Part shown: piece after piece, positions 1 through 7,539 of the stretch
Numbering within the stretch: position 1 is the first letter of the stretch
Layout: each line of letters starts with the position of its first letter
NCBI GenBank assembly: GCA_029824495.1
Contig: JALGXY010000253.1
Coordinates: 1-12,052, forward strand
DNA length: 12,052 nucleotides
Direction of reading: 5' to 3'
Source of the DNA: Fimbriimonadia bacterium
Lineage (GTDB): Bacteria > Armatimonadota > Fimbriimonadia > Fimbriimonadales > Fimbriimonadaceae
Made by a program: the position numbers and the translations under genes
The notes under the pieces: model-generated
Databases searched by the model: none
Told to the model about the DNA's origin: nothing
Seen by the model: the letters and a program-made list of their open reading frames with translations, nothing else

Positions 1-28
1 CGATAAGTGCTCCAATGGCAAATTTCAT
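1..28 (-). CDS. possible 5' end of an outgoing gene (partial)
   Basis: On the minus strand an ATG at 28-26 opens a frame reading MKFAIGALI before it leaves the window. One Lys followed by a hydrophobic run is what the start of a signal peptide looks like. An AGG (minus strand, 36-34) lies five bases upstream. An earlier ATG in another frame stops after five codons. Only nine codons are visible, so this is a tentative call. If real, the gene is transcribed in the same direction as the carotenoid operon and lies downstream of it. Confidence 0.3.
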
Positions 29-83
29 CTCTGCCTGATCATACGCTGAAACAGGAGAGGAAGATTGAGGAAAGATGAGAGAA

Positions 84-202
84 AGTTGGTGCGCGGGAAT
101 GACTCCGTCTACCTGTTTGAGCCTGAAAACACGTAGAAACAGCGAGTTAGAGGGAAGTTGGTGGTGAGTTAGGGAGAGTGCGTGGGGTCAGAATTGGGGT
201 CA
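84..202 (+). repeat. dispersed ~120-bp repeat, copy 1
   Basis: First of four related copies in this window, all in the same orientation. It contains an imperfect hairpin (109-118 pairing with 127-136, one C-C mismatch), an alternative pairing of CTGTTT (113-118) with AAACAG (137-142), three GAGTT-type units starting at 144, 155 and 166 (11-bp spacing; the second reads AAGTT), and two TGGGGTCA octamers at 183-190 and 195-202. It lies between the 3' end of crtB and the left edge. No transposase is visible here. The rest of 1-275 shows nothing further that I can identify. Confidence 0.9.
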
Positions 203-275
203 AGCACAAGAATGATAGTTCAAGTTAACTGGACAGAGCAAAATTCGTGTTGGAGTCTGATCTATTGACCTGCTC

Positions 276-1181
276 TCATACTTGCCGCCCTTCGAACATA
301 GCTTGAAGGACCTTGGCAAACTTGCGGCTTCGGGGCACCCTGACTCGCTCCGTGAAGATGTCAAAGTCTCGGTCTTCAATTTCCGTTAGAATCTCAGCAT
401 AGAGCACTCGAGCGCAAAAGACGGCTTTGCCCTGCCTGCCTGGGATTCTTGCAATGCCTGGCTCGGACTCACGATACAGCTCGCGGCATCGCGCAATTTG
501 GAACTCCATGAAGCGTCGGAATCGGTCCGTGACAGAACCCTTTTCGAGATCTGCTTTCGAAAGACCAAACTGATCGAGTTCATCGGCTGGCATATAGACG
601 CGGCCCAGACTCAAGTCCTCCTTGATGTCCCGAAGAAAGTTGGTCATCTGCATCGCTTCGCTCAAGCATCTGGCTCGGTCCAGCGTGTCCTGATCTGTGG
701 GCGCACCGATGACGGGGCACATCATGTTGCCGACCGCAACAGCACTGCCTCTCATGTATGATTTCAGCTGCTCGTAATTGTCGTACTGATCAACCCTTCG
801 ATCCATGTTCATGGCTTCGAGGAAGAGGAAAGGCTCGTCATGAGGAATGTTGAACTTGTGCACCGTTTCAGCAAATGCTCTAAGCACTGGTTCATCAACC
901 TCCTTCCCGGCCAAAGCACTTCGCATCTTAACCTGCCAAGTCCAAAGTTTCTCGAAAGTCTGAACAGAACTGCCTGCCCCTGGGAGGTCGACCCAGTTGT
1001 CAGGTACACGAACAAAGCCATAGATAGCATCAACTCCCTTGCGAATTTCTGGTTCAAACAATCTAGATGACAGGTAGTAGCTGGTTCCATACTCCTTGTG
1101 CAGGAGTCGACACACCTCGTGATCTGAATCATCCGCTTGAGGAGGAGCAGTCACGGAATCGATGGGGGCGGGTTCACTCAT
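276..1181 (-). CDS. crtB: phytoene/squalene synthase family protein (CrtB-like)
   Basis: This 301-residue protein belongs to the trans-isoprenyl diphosphate synthase family that condenses two prenyl diphosphates head to head, giving phytoene from GGPP (CrtB) or dehydrosqualene from FPP (CrtM). The first Asp-rich motif is D61-N-W-V-D65, just after YGFVRVP. The second is in TNFLRDIKED, D185 to D189, preceded by QM. The MDRRVDQYDNYEQLKSYMRG stretch (126-145) is also typical. A longer frame reaches 1283, but the ATG at 1181 is preferred: it overlaps the stop of the upstream acyltransferase gene by eight bases, has GAAGGAAAG upstream, and gives the usual family length. It is the last gene of a three-gene minus-strand operon. 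Sequence alone does not decide between C40 and C30 substrate; the CruF domain next door favours C40 (inference). Confidence 0.88.
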   Translation of the reverse strand: MSEPAPIDSVTAPPQADDSDHEVCRLLHKEYGTSYYLSSRLFEPEIRKGVDAIYGFVRVPDNWVDLPGAGSSVQTFEKLWTWQVKMRSALAGKEVDEPVLRAFAETVHKFNIPHDEPFLFLEAMNMDRRVDQYDNYEQLKSYMRGSAVAVGNMMCPVIGAPTDQDTLDRARCLSEAMQMTNFLRDIKEDLSLGRVYMPADELDQFGLSKADLEKGSVTDRFRRFMEFQIARCRELYRESEPGIARIPGRQGKAVFCARVLYAEILTEIEDRDFDIFTERVRVPRSRKFAKVLQAMFEGRQV

Positions 1182-1809
1182 GAGCAGATTTCTTTCCTTC
1201 GACCAGGACTTTCCAACCTGATTGCCGTTGATGCTGAATTTGACTGAGACTTGAAAGAGCCCCTGAGATGCTCGCAAAAACATCTGCTGTCAAGGAATCA
1301 CTATAAGGTATCAGCGGTCTGAAGATCAACCACGCTTCTGGACGTTCATGCTTGCACAGCTCAGTTTTGATTGCAACGGGACATACCGGCGCTTCGCCAG
1401 CAAGTTTGCTAAATCGGGCCAATCCGGGTTGAAACGGCAATAACTCTGGCGGCTGGTGGAGCTCGCCTTCAGGGAAGATCACAAGCGGGACTCCATTTCG
1501 AAGATCAGTCAAGCAGGTGCGAAAAGCCTTTGCCGCCGCTGCCGGATTATCTGGCGGACAGGCAATAGCTCCAACAGAGTGAAAGAGTCCGGCTGCTCCA
1601 TGATCGTGTACCAAGTAGCGTGACTCTAGACCAAGCGCTTTGAGAGCGGTAAACATCAAGAATCCGTCGTGCCACGTGTGGTGATTGGCTGCGAAGATCA
1701 ACGGCTTTGGCAGTTCAAAATCAGGCGGATTCCAGAAAATTCTTCTAAATCGGCTTCTTAGATTTGATTCGACTATCTTCTTGGCAAGGAATGGAGGCGG
1801 AGCAATCAC
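1174..1809 (-). CDS. PlsC-type acyltransferase of the carotenoid operon
   Basis: A 211-residue glycerolipid-type acyltransferase. The catalytic H-x4-D motif is in NHHTWHD (H43, D48) and the substrate-binding FPEG motif is at 112-115. Start is GTG at 1809, sharing GTGA with the stop of the upstream CruF-CrtI gene (4-bp overlap); its own stop overlaps the crtB start by 8 bp, so the three genes are probably translationally coupled. In staphyloxanthin synthesis CrtO, and in green sulfur bacteria CruD, acylate the sugar of a carotenoid glycoside. With a glycosyltransferase beside this operon, the same role is the best inference. A general lysophospholipid acyltransferase cannot be excluded from motifs alone. 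No clear membrane-spanning helix is seen; the protein is probably membrane-associated. Confidence 0.82.
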   Translation of the reverse strand: MIAPPPFLAKKIVESNLRSRFRRIFWNPPDFELPKPLIFAANHHTWHDGFLMFTALKALGLESRYLVHDHGAAGLFHSVGAIACPPDNPAAAAKAFRTCLTDLRNGVPLVIFPEGELHQPPELLPFQPGLARFSKLAGEAPVCPVAIKTELCKHERPEAWLIFRPLIPYSDSLTADVFASISGALSSLSQIQHQRQSGWKVLVEGKKSAHE

Positions 1810-4028
1810 TCTGTGCCTCCTACAACAAGGTCGGTGACCATTTCGGCAGAGATCAGTACCATTGGAATCCCATTTCCCGGATTAGTGCTGGCACCGACAT
1901 AAAACAGGTTGGGATCGTGTGAGCTCTTTAGCGAAGGCCGCATAAAGGCGCTTTGAGTTAACTTGTGGCTTATTCCGAATGCAGATCCACGATCTAGATT
2001 GAACAGGGTTGACCATTCATCTGGAGTTCTAATGTGCTCGGCTTGAATCGATTCGCTTTTGAAACCGATCTCGTGTTCTAGTCGTTGAATCACCTTTTCG
2101 CGATACACGTTGATCGTCTCCTTAGACCACTCTTGGTCTACCGGGCAAGGCACAAGCACCATGATATTCGAGCCGAAGGCTGAAGACCTCTGTTGATCTG
2201 TCTTTGAGGAGACGCAGACGTAGAACGAAGGGTCTTCTGGGTGAGTGCGATGCTTGAAGATAGACTCGAAGTTGCCTTGATAATCGCCGCCAAAAAAGAC
2301 GTTGTGATGAAGGAGCTGATCAGCCGGATCAGTTGAGTCCCAATAGAACATCAGTGCTCCGCACGAGGGCTCTAGGTTCCGCTTTACCGGCGAGCCGACA
2401 AGCACCTTAGCCGCATAGGGCAGGTCTGCATTAGTAATGACTTGGTCAAAAACATTGGTTTCGCCCGATTCGAGGCGGATCGACTTGCCAGTCACATTGG
2501 TGACGGCTTCGCCAAATTGAAAACGGCAACCTCGATTTACAGCGAGCTCTTTCAGCTTCTCAGCAATGGCATTTATGCCGCCTTTCGGGTACCAGATACC
2601 CTCGCCGTACTCCATATAACAGAGGGAGCCGTAAACCCAAGGAGCCTCGAATGGAGAGAGTCCAAGGTACATCGACTGGAAGCTGAAGAGCATCTTGAGA
2701 CGCGGATCCTCAAACCGGTTGTCAACGTTCTTCCAAAGGCTTCCAAAAACGCCGAGCCTGACAGCAGTTGCAAGCAAGGATGGCTTTAATAGACTGAGGC
2801 GACTCTGGTATGGATTTCGAATGAACCTATCAGTTGACTCGCAGTAGAGTAAGGAGAGATCTCCAACAAGCCGAGCAAAGGAATGTGCATCCTTCTCGGT
2901 ACTGATGCGACGGATCTGCTCGATCATCTTGGCCGTGTTTGGCGTGGCATCGAGCCTGAGGCCATCGGCGAAGAAAGCCCGATATCCTGGATCGACTAGT
3001 TCGATTGGGCATTGCGTGTCTATGTCCTCGCCAATATCATCAAACAGCCTTTTCAGTGGCTCAAGCATCATGAGTAGTGTAGGACCTGCATCAAACGATG
3101 ATTCCCCGACTTGGAGAGCGTGGTTGCGGCCGCCTACGAACTCGTTCTTCTCAAAAACCGTAACTTCGTAACCCAGATGTGAAAGCCGCAATGCGGCTGC
3201 CAAGCCACCCATTCCGGCCCCGACGACTCCAAGTCGGATGACATCACCAGGCCGTTCACCGCTAGACCTAGTCTTGCCGCGTACAGACCACATAGTTACA
3301 AGTACGCCGAAAATGACGCCGAGCGTGATTCCAGATGCGTCGCCAGTAGGTGCGGCAAACGCTACCAGGCACAAGAATCCAGTAAACGCCGTTAGGACGG
3401 TCATCCCGATTTGTGGTTCAGGCTCTGCCCTAGCAGATTTTGAGATGATGGCGGCGGCCAAACCTGCAGTCAGCAGCCAGCCGAACGAGTTTAGGATCGG
3501 CGCGCCGAACAGCGGTCCTTGCTCCGACCATTGCCAATATTGAAGGCTTTTGGTCATTACTGACTCCATTGGCAGATCAATCAACATGGCGATCAACGCT
3601 GTTATGAAAACCTTGAACTTTCTAAAGATTGATGCGATCGACCATGCAGAGGCTACTATCAACAGCCAGGCGAAGGGCAGAAGGAGAGGGAATTGAACAT
3701 CGCCAGGCAGCAGAAGCGTAGGCTGCCACTCGTGCGTATAAGCGTACTGGCCAAATGGAAGCCCGAAATACAGGCCAAAGACTTCGCTGGCAGCGCCAAT
3801 GCTGAGAACGAAGAGACATATTCTCCAGCCCCCAGCTTTCCGCCACAAGAACTCTGTTGAAGCTGCAGATCCGCTTAGGATCATCAAAGCGGATAGAATA
3901 GGCTTAAATGGCCCTCCATTCAGCCCTAATTGGGATTCCAGAATCAAGCCGATCGCCGCAAAACCAGTGACCCAGAGGTTCACTTTCAACAGTGCAGACA
4001 ACTGGTATCGACTCTTGGATTCAGACAT
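1806..4028 (-). CDS. fusion protein: CruF-type carotenoid hydratase + CrtI-family carotenoid desaturase
   Basis: A 740-residue protein with two domains. Residues 1 to about 247 form a multi-spanning membrane domain with features of CruF-type carotenoid 1',2'-hydratases (DUF422): PFGQYAYTHEWQP (91-103), FPLLLPFAWLL (113-123), a DLPMESVM segment (151-158), YWQW, and GAPILNSFGWLL (175-186). A soluble CrtI-family domain starts near 263 with the FAD-binding G270-x-G272-x-x-G275, an acidic residue ending the second strand (VFEK, E293), VGGRN, and the family C-terminus NPGNGIPMVLISAEM. CruF adds water to a psi end, making a tertiary 1'-hydroxyl; the CrtI part would desaturate the chain (phytoene desaturation or a CrtD-like 3',4' step). 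A fusion would couple these steps. ATG 4028 has AGGAGG 16 bases upstream, a long spacer; a GTG at 3983 is an alternative. It is the first gene of the minus-strand operon. Confidence 0.85.
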   Translation of the reverse strand: MSESKSRYQLSALLKVNLWVTGFAAIGLILESQLGLNGGPFKPILSALMILSGSAASTEFLWRKAGGWRICLFVLSIGAASEVFGLYFGLPFGQYAYTHEWQPTLLLPGDVQFPLLLPFAWLLIVASAWSIASIFRKFKVFITALIAMLIDLPMESVMTKSLQYWQWSEQGPLFGAPILNSFGWLLTAGLAAAIISKSARAEPEPQIGMTVLTAFTGFLCLVAFAAPTGDASGITLGVIFGVLVTMWSVRGKTRSSGERPGDVIRLGVVGAGMGGLAAALRLSHLGYEVTVFEKNEFVGGRNHALQVGESSFDAGPTLLMMLEPLKRLFDDIGEDIDTQCPIELVDPGYRAFFADGLRLDATPNTAKMIEQIRRISTEKDAHSFARLVGDLSLLYCESTDRFIRNPYQSRLSLLKPSLLATAVRLGVFGSLWKNVDNRFEDPRLKMLFSFQSMYLGLSPFEAPWVYGSLCYMEYGEGIWYPKGGINAIAEKLKELAVNRGCRFQFGEAVTNVTGKSIRLESGETNVFDQVITNADLPYAAKVLVGSPVKRNLEPSCGALMFYWDSTDPADQLLHHNVFFGGDYQGNFESIFKHRTHPEDPSFYVCVSSKTDQQRSSAFGSNIMVLVPCPVDQEWSKETINVYREKVIQRLEHEIGFKSESIQAEHIRTPDEWSTLFNLDRGSAFGISHKLTQSAFMRPSLKSSHDPNLFYVGASTNPGNGIPMVLISAEMVTDLVVGGTE

Positions 4029-5053
4029 GCGGCACCGGGCTATTCCTCCTTAGCTTAGCTCAAATCTTGCTGACCGCTGTCTTCTTGCCGAAGCCAAGGC
4101 ACAAGGGAACTGCCAGGTTTATTGCATTGATTCCTGCCCGAAATGAGGAGGCGAATCTTCGCAGGCTTCTTCCGGATCTGGTGCGCCAAGCTGATGAAGT
4201 GATTGTCTTCGATGATGACTCGGAGGACGGAACGGGAAAGGTTGCCGCAGATCTTGGAGCTACTTTGATCAGCTACCACGGCGGGCCACCGAGCGGATGG
4301 CGGGGCAAGAACTGGGCATGTCACAACTTACTTGAATACGCCAAGAAGACGGATGTTGATTGGTTTGTTCTGATCGACGCTGATGCTCAAGTCACAGGCG
4401 ATATCTCAGCGGCTTTGTCAAGAGCTGATAAGGAAGCGACGCTTGTTACTGGAATTCCGACGTTGCAGGAGGGCGCCGGCTGGGAGCCTCTGCTTGGCGC
4501 GTGGTCACCCTGGCTGATTCTCAGCTCTTGCCCATTTTGGCTGGTCGAGCTGAGCGGACATAGAAGGCCCCACTTTGCCAATGGCCAGTTTATGGCCTGG
4601 CGCAGCTCTTCTTTGGACGACTTCGATCCGTACGTTGAAGTGAAGCATCAAGTGCTGGAGGATGTCGGGATCGGCAGGCTTCTGGCCAAGAAGCGAAGGA
4701 AGACAAGTGTCCTCAATTTGACTAAGATCCTAAAAGTAAGAATGTACGAAACAGGATCAGATGCATGGAAAGGCTATCTCAAGAATTCTGTGCATGTTTT
4801 GGGTCCAGGGCCGAGCACCTACGCGGTCGGATTGCTCTTCTTTGCGCTTGCTGTTTTGGCAGTGTCGAGCATCTGGCTCTATCTCATTTCTGTAGGCGCG
4901 ATGCTGGCAGCAATGCTCACGGTGAAACGAACCGTATGGCCGGCACTATTTGCACCGCTTGTACTGGCAATTGCCGGTCTCTCGTTCATTACTTCGGACA
5001 TCAAGTGGCGTCGCGGTGACCTGGAATGGAAAGGCCGCAACGTCAGCCAGTAA
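3992..5053 (+). CDS. family 2 glycosyltransferase, carotenoid-glycosylating type (CrtQ/CruC/CruG-like)
   Basis: A 353-residue GT2 protein: N-terminal membrane helix (about 15-32), nucleotide-sugar fold beginning FIALIPARNEE (43-53), DDDSEDGT (74-81), GWRGKNWACHNL (102-113), DxD-type LIDADA (127-132), NGQFMAWR (197-204), the probable catalytic ED (223-224), then two or three C-terminal helices (about 276-336) and the terminal WKGR. This arrangement is typical of GT2 enzymes in carotenoid clusters, which put a sugar on a hydroxylated or carboxylated carotenoid at the membrane. The likely acceptor is the 1'-hydroxyl made by the neighbouring CruF domain (inference). The only good in-frame start is GTG 3992 (GAGG 13 bases upstream; stop at 3968). 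It overlaps the 5' end of the divergent fusion gene by 37 bases. TTG 4067 would remove most of the first helix. Confidence 0.85.
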   Translation: MQTTGIDSWIQTCGTGLFLLSLAQILLTAVFLPKPRHKGTARFIALIPARNEEANLRRLLPDLVRQADEVIVFDDDSEDGTGKVAADLGATLISYHGGPPSGWRGKNWACHNLLEYAKKTDVDWFVLIDADAQVTGDISAALSRADKEATLVTGIPTLQEGAGWEPLLGAWSPWLILSSCPFWLVELSGHRRPHFANGQFMAWRSSSLDDFDPYVEVKHQVLEDVGIGRLLAKKRRKTSVLNLTKILKVRMYETGSDAWKGYLKNSVHVLGPGPSTYAVGLLFFALAVLAVSSIWLYLISVGAMLAAMLTVKRTVWPALFAPLVLAIAGLSFITSDIKWRRGDLEWKGRNVSQ

Positions 5054-5090
5054 ACGGAGTTCCTGATGCCCATACTCTTCCAAGAGCCGG

Positions 5091-5552
5091 CTACTCCACG
5101 TAGAGTGCAAGTTCACGCCTGATCTGAAGCTCCCGATACCGAAAGATCCGTTCTATTTCCCTTCGGACGAAAAGTCTGTTTGCGATTCTTCCCATAAAAC
5201 CGTATCCGATGTCGTAAAAAACTGTATCGATCATAATTGTCTCGCGCCCAGCTTATTGAAACAGGTCTTCGTGTACCCAAGACTTGTAAGGACGTTTAAT
5301 CTGAGTGTCCACAAACCGCTCTCCCGGCTCATATACCGAAATCCGCGTCCGCCAATTCATGGGGACTCCCATTAGTCTAATCTTATAGTCAATTAGCGTT
5401 CCAGGCCTCATCAGGATTGGAGTCGGCGTCAAAATCTGGAGCCGAAGACTGCTGGGAGTCAATTTTTCCAAGTGTTCTGCATTTGAAAAGAAGTCGAAGA
5501 CCTCCTGAATTGGTCTAGGCAAGCTTGTTCTAGCTTGAAAGAGTTGATGCAT
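5091..5552 (-). pseudogene. SRPBCC (START/cyclase-like) gene interrupted by an in-frame TAA
   Basis: Reading the minus strand from ATG 5552 gives 99 codons, then TAA (5255-5253), then 53 further codons in the same frame to TAG at 5093-5091. Both halves match one small SRPBCC ligand-binding protein of about 150 residues. The first half has MHQLFQARTSLPRPIQEVFD, FFSNAEHLEKLTP, MGVPMNWRTRI and KSWVHEDLFQ. The part after the stop has ETIMIDTVFYDIGYG, RLFVRREIERIFRYRE and the family's C-terminal helix. No bases appear lost: the spacing across the stop is what the fold expects, with the stop replacing one residue before AGRET. The frame is open upstream to 5621, but ATG 5552 matches the usual family start. 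Such proteins are often found in carotenoid clusters; their exact role is unclear. A decaying gene, readthrough or a base-call error are all possible. Confidence 0.8.
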
Positions 5553-5686
5553 GTTTTTGCCTACTACGTCATAGAACGGGGGAGATTCCCTGAATGGGTC
5601 CGTAAGACACGGAGCGGTCACTGGAGTCAGGAGGAGTCACGAGCGACTTCGTGTGCCGGAATGGGGAGGCTAAAACCTCTAAATCC

Positions 5687-5714
5687 GCTATAGTAGAGCC
5701 TTGGATTTCATCAA
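5687..5714 (-). promoter_or_regulatory. candidate sigma70-type promoter for the SRPBCC gene
   Basis: On the minus strand TTGATG (5714-5709) and TATAGC (5692-5687) are separated by 16 bases, pointing toward the SRPBCC start at 5552 and leaving a leader of roughly 130 bases. The match is partial, and the region 5553-5817 must serve two divergent genes, so this is only a candidate. I see no equally good pair facing the 5818 gene. Confidence 0.22.
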
Positions 5715-5805
5715 GCCCACAAACCCTCAAATCAGCTTTTTGGCAGGCAGGTCCTTCCTCAATGATCCCTTGGTCAACTTAGGGTTGTCAAATCACATCA
5801 ATTTT

Positions 5806-5811
5806 GGGAGG
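5806..5811 (+). promoter_or_regulatory. ribosome binding site of the second CrtI-family gene
   Basis: GGGAGG lies six bases before ATG 5818. It is the strongest Shine-Dalgarno match in the carotenoid locus and settles the start codon. Confidence 0.75.
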
Positions 5812-5817
5812 CTCTAG

Positions 5818-7263
5818 ATGCCTCTTGATGTTCTTGTTATCGGATCAGGCGTTGGCGGACTTTCCGCGGCTATCTATGCGCGCTTGCAGGGACACTCAGT
5901 CTCAGTTGTCGAACAACGGGAGGTGATTGGCGGCAAAGCTGGAGGAATTGAGATCGGATCGTACAGCCTTGATCCCGGGCCGTCTATCATTGTCATGCCC
6001 GAAGTCTACAAGGCCGTATTCGAGGATGCTGGACGAAAGATGGAAGACTACCTGAGATTCAAGCGTCTTGATCCAATCTGTAGGGTCTTCTTTGAAGGTA
6101 TGAACCCCTTGGATCTCCCCTCAGATGATAAAGCGTGTATCGATTTGGTTTCGCAAATCTCATCAAACGATGCCGAGTCGCTTCGTGAACTTTTTTCGCG
6201 GGTTGCAGAGGTTGAACCGTTGCTTTGGAATACAGTCTTTAATAAACCGATTCACAAGATTCACCAACTCCTGAGTTTCGACTTGATGAAATTTGGATAC
6301 AAGCTTGGCGCAAGAGGGGAGTACAAAAGGCAAATTGACAAACTGTTTGAATCTGACTTGATGAGAGCCTTCTTTTATGGCTTTCCTTCGTATAGCGGAC
6401 AAAGCTACAGATCTCAGTCACCAAGTTCGTTAATCTTGCCGTACTACATGCTTAGCAAGGGAGTGTACTTTCCACATGGTGGAGTCAGACAAATTCCTAA
6501 AGCTCTTTACAAACTAGCCTTGGAGCTCGGCGTCGGATTCCAGACATCGACTAAGGTAGTGGAGGTAATAGAAGAGCGAAACCGAATATCAGAAGTCCGC
6601 CTCAATACTGGTGAGGCTCTGAAGTTTGATCACGTCATTTGCAACATGGACAGGTTCTCGTTCGAGTCACTACGAGGCATTGAACATAAGGAGGAGCCCA
6701 GCTATAGCTACTTCACTGTTCAACGCGGTATCTGCAAAAATCTAGGAGACTTGTCTCATCACAACATCTTTATTCCAAGAAGCTATAAATCAGGATTTGA
6801 GATGGTTTATGATCAGGGGCGCTTTCCAGACGAGCCCATTGTATATGTTAACCGAACCTCAGCGTCCGATCCTGATTCTGCCCCACTTGGATGTGAAAAC
6901 CTTTTCTCGGTCGTCACGTGTCCGGGCATCGTGCCTGGTATTGACTGGGATTTTCAGAGTTCTGAATTCTCAGCCCGAATTGACAGGCAGATTCATTCTC
7001 GTGGAATCAGTTGGAAACAGAGTGAGATAGAATTTGAGCGTGTTCAGTCTCCTGTCTACTTCAAATCTAACCATAATAATTATCGTGGATCTATTTATGG
7101 GCTGGAGGAAAGTCACAGAATGTGGGGCATGTTTCCTGCCAGTATTTATGATCGTAAGTGTCGGAACCTGACCTATTGTGGAGGCTCTGTTCAACCTGGT
7201 GCAGGACTGCCAATGGTTACGCTAAGTGGCAAATTCGCTGCCCAGGCGATCAAAAGTGGATAG
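5818..7263 (+). CDS. CrtI/CrtN-family carotenoid desaturase
   Basis: A 481-residue FAD-dependent desaturase/oxidase of the CrtI family, close to the usual 480-510 residues. The N-terminal dinucleotide fold is VLVIGSGVGGLSAAIYA with G9-x-G11-x-x-G14, then VVEQ (E32 at the ribose position), VIGGKAGG (37-43) and DPGPSIIVMP. The C-terminus has the family signature CGGSVQPGAGLPMVTLSG. Members introduce double bonds into phytoene or dehydrosqualene, or act later (CrtD 3',4'-desaturation, CrtP/CrtNb end oxidation). With a second CrtI domain in the fusion protein, one enzyme probably makes the main polyene and the other does a later step; sequence alone does not tell which. The gene stands alone on the plus strand, with a good ribosome binding site, and is followed at once by a strong hairpin terminator. 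Confidence 0.88.
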   Translation: MPLDVLVIGSGVGGLSAAIYARLQGHSVSVVEQREVIGGKAGGIEIGSYSLDPGPSIIVMPEVYKAVFEDAGRKMEDYLRFKRLDPICRVFFEGMNPLDLPSDDKACIDLVSQISSNDAESLRELFSRVAEVEPLLWNTVFNKPIHKIHQLLSFDLMKFGYKLGARGEYKRQIDKLFESDLMRAFFYGFPSYSGQSYRSQSPSSLILPYYMLSKGVYFPHGGVRQIPKALYKLALELGVGFQTSTKVVEVIEERNRISEVRLNTGEALKFDHVICNMDRFSFESLRGIEHKEEPSYSYFTVQRGICKNLGDLSHHNIFIPRSYKSGFEMVYDQGRFPDEPIVYVNRTSASDPDSAPLGCENLFSVVTCPGIVPGIDWDFQSSEFSARIDRQIHSRGISWKQSEIEFERVQSPVYFKSNHNNYRGSIYGLEESHRMWGMFPASIYDRKCRNLTYCGGSVQPGAGLPMVTLSGKFAAQAIKSG

Positions 7264-7264
7264 T

Positions 7265-7340
7265 AGGCCAATTCACCAACCAGAACTGATTGATCGGGGT
7301 CTTGATGTCAAGGCAACGATCAATAATTGGCCTCTTTTAT
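7265..7340 (+). terminator. nested-hairpin intrinsic terminator after the desaturase gene
   Basis: Directly after the TAG at 7261-7263 a perfect 9-bp inverted repeat, AGGCCAATT (7265-7273) with AATTGGCCT (7325-7333), encloses a second perfect 8-bp pair, ATTGATCG (7289-7296) with CGATCAAT (7317-7324). Inside this is CTTGA/TCAAG (7301-7312). The right arms of the first two stems abut, so they could stack. CTTTTAT follows. The U run is short. The remaining gap to 7524 shows nothing clear. Confidence 0.6.
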
Positions 7341-7524
7341 CCGGGACTTCAATGCAATTCGCGGAAGGATCTGCCGTCATTCACTTTGGGTTTTCAGCTG
7401 GGTTTGAACCTTGTTCGGCTCTATTTGCCTCAGATTGGGGATGGTGTGCTGGGTCTGAATTGAAGTCAGGTCTTGCAATACGACTCCAGATTACGCACAA
7501 GGTTCAAGGATTGACTTGACTAGC

Positions 7525-7532
7525 AGGTAGGA
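7525..7532 (+). promoter_or_regulatory. ribosome binding site of the sialidase-like gene
   Basis: AGGTAGGA sits seven bases before ATG 7540 and supports that start, which gives a short hydrophobic N-terminus. Confidence 0.6.
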
Positions 7533-7539
7533 TTCGCTC

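Noticed and set aside
84..202. Three 11-bp-spaced GAGTT units as a CRISPR or origin iteron array
   Set aside because: The units are too short and few, there are no unique spacers, and no cas, rep or dnaA-like gene is nearby.
5075..5086. CTCTTCCAAGAG inverted repeat between the convergent GT2 and SRPBCC genes
   Set aside because: The loop would be only two bases and no T run follows on either strand, so it is not credible as a terminator.
7226..7519. 97-codon plus-strand frame between the desaturase and the sialidase
   Set aside because: It overlaps the desaturase end in another frame, runs through the terminator hairpin, and shows no recognisable protein features.
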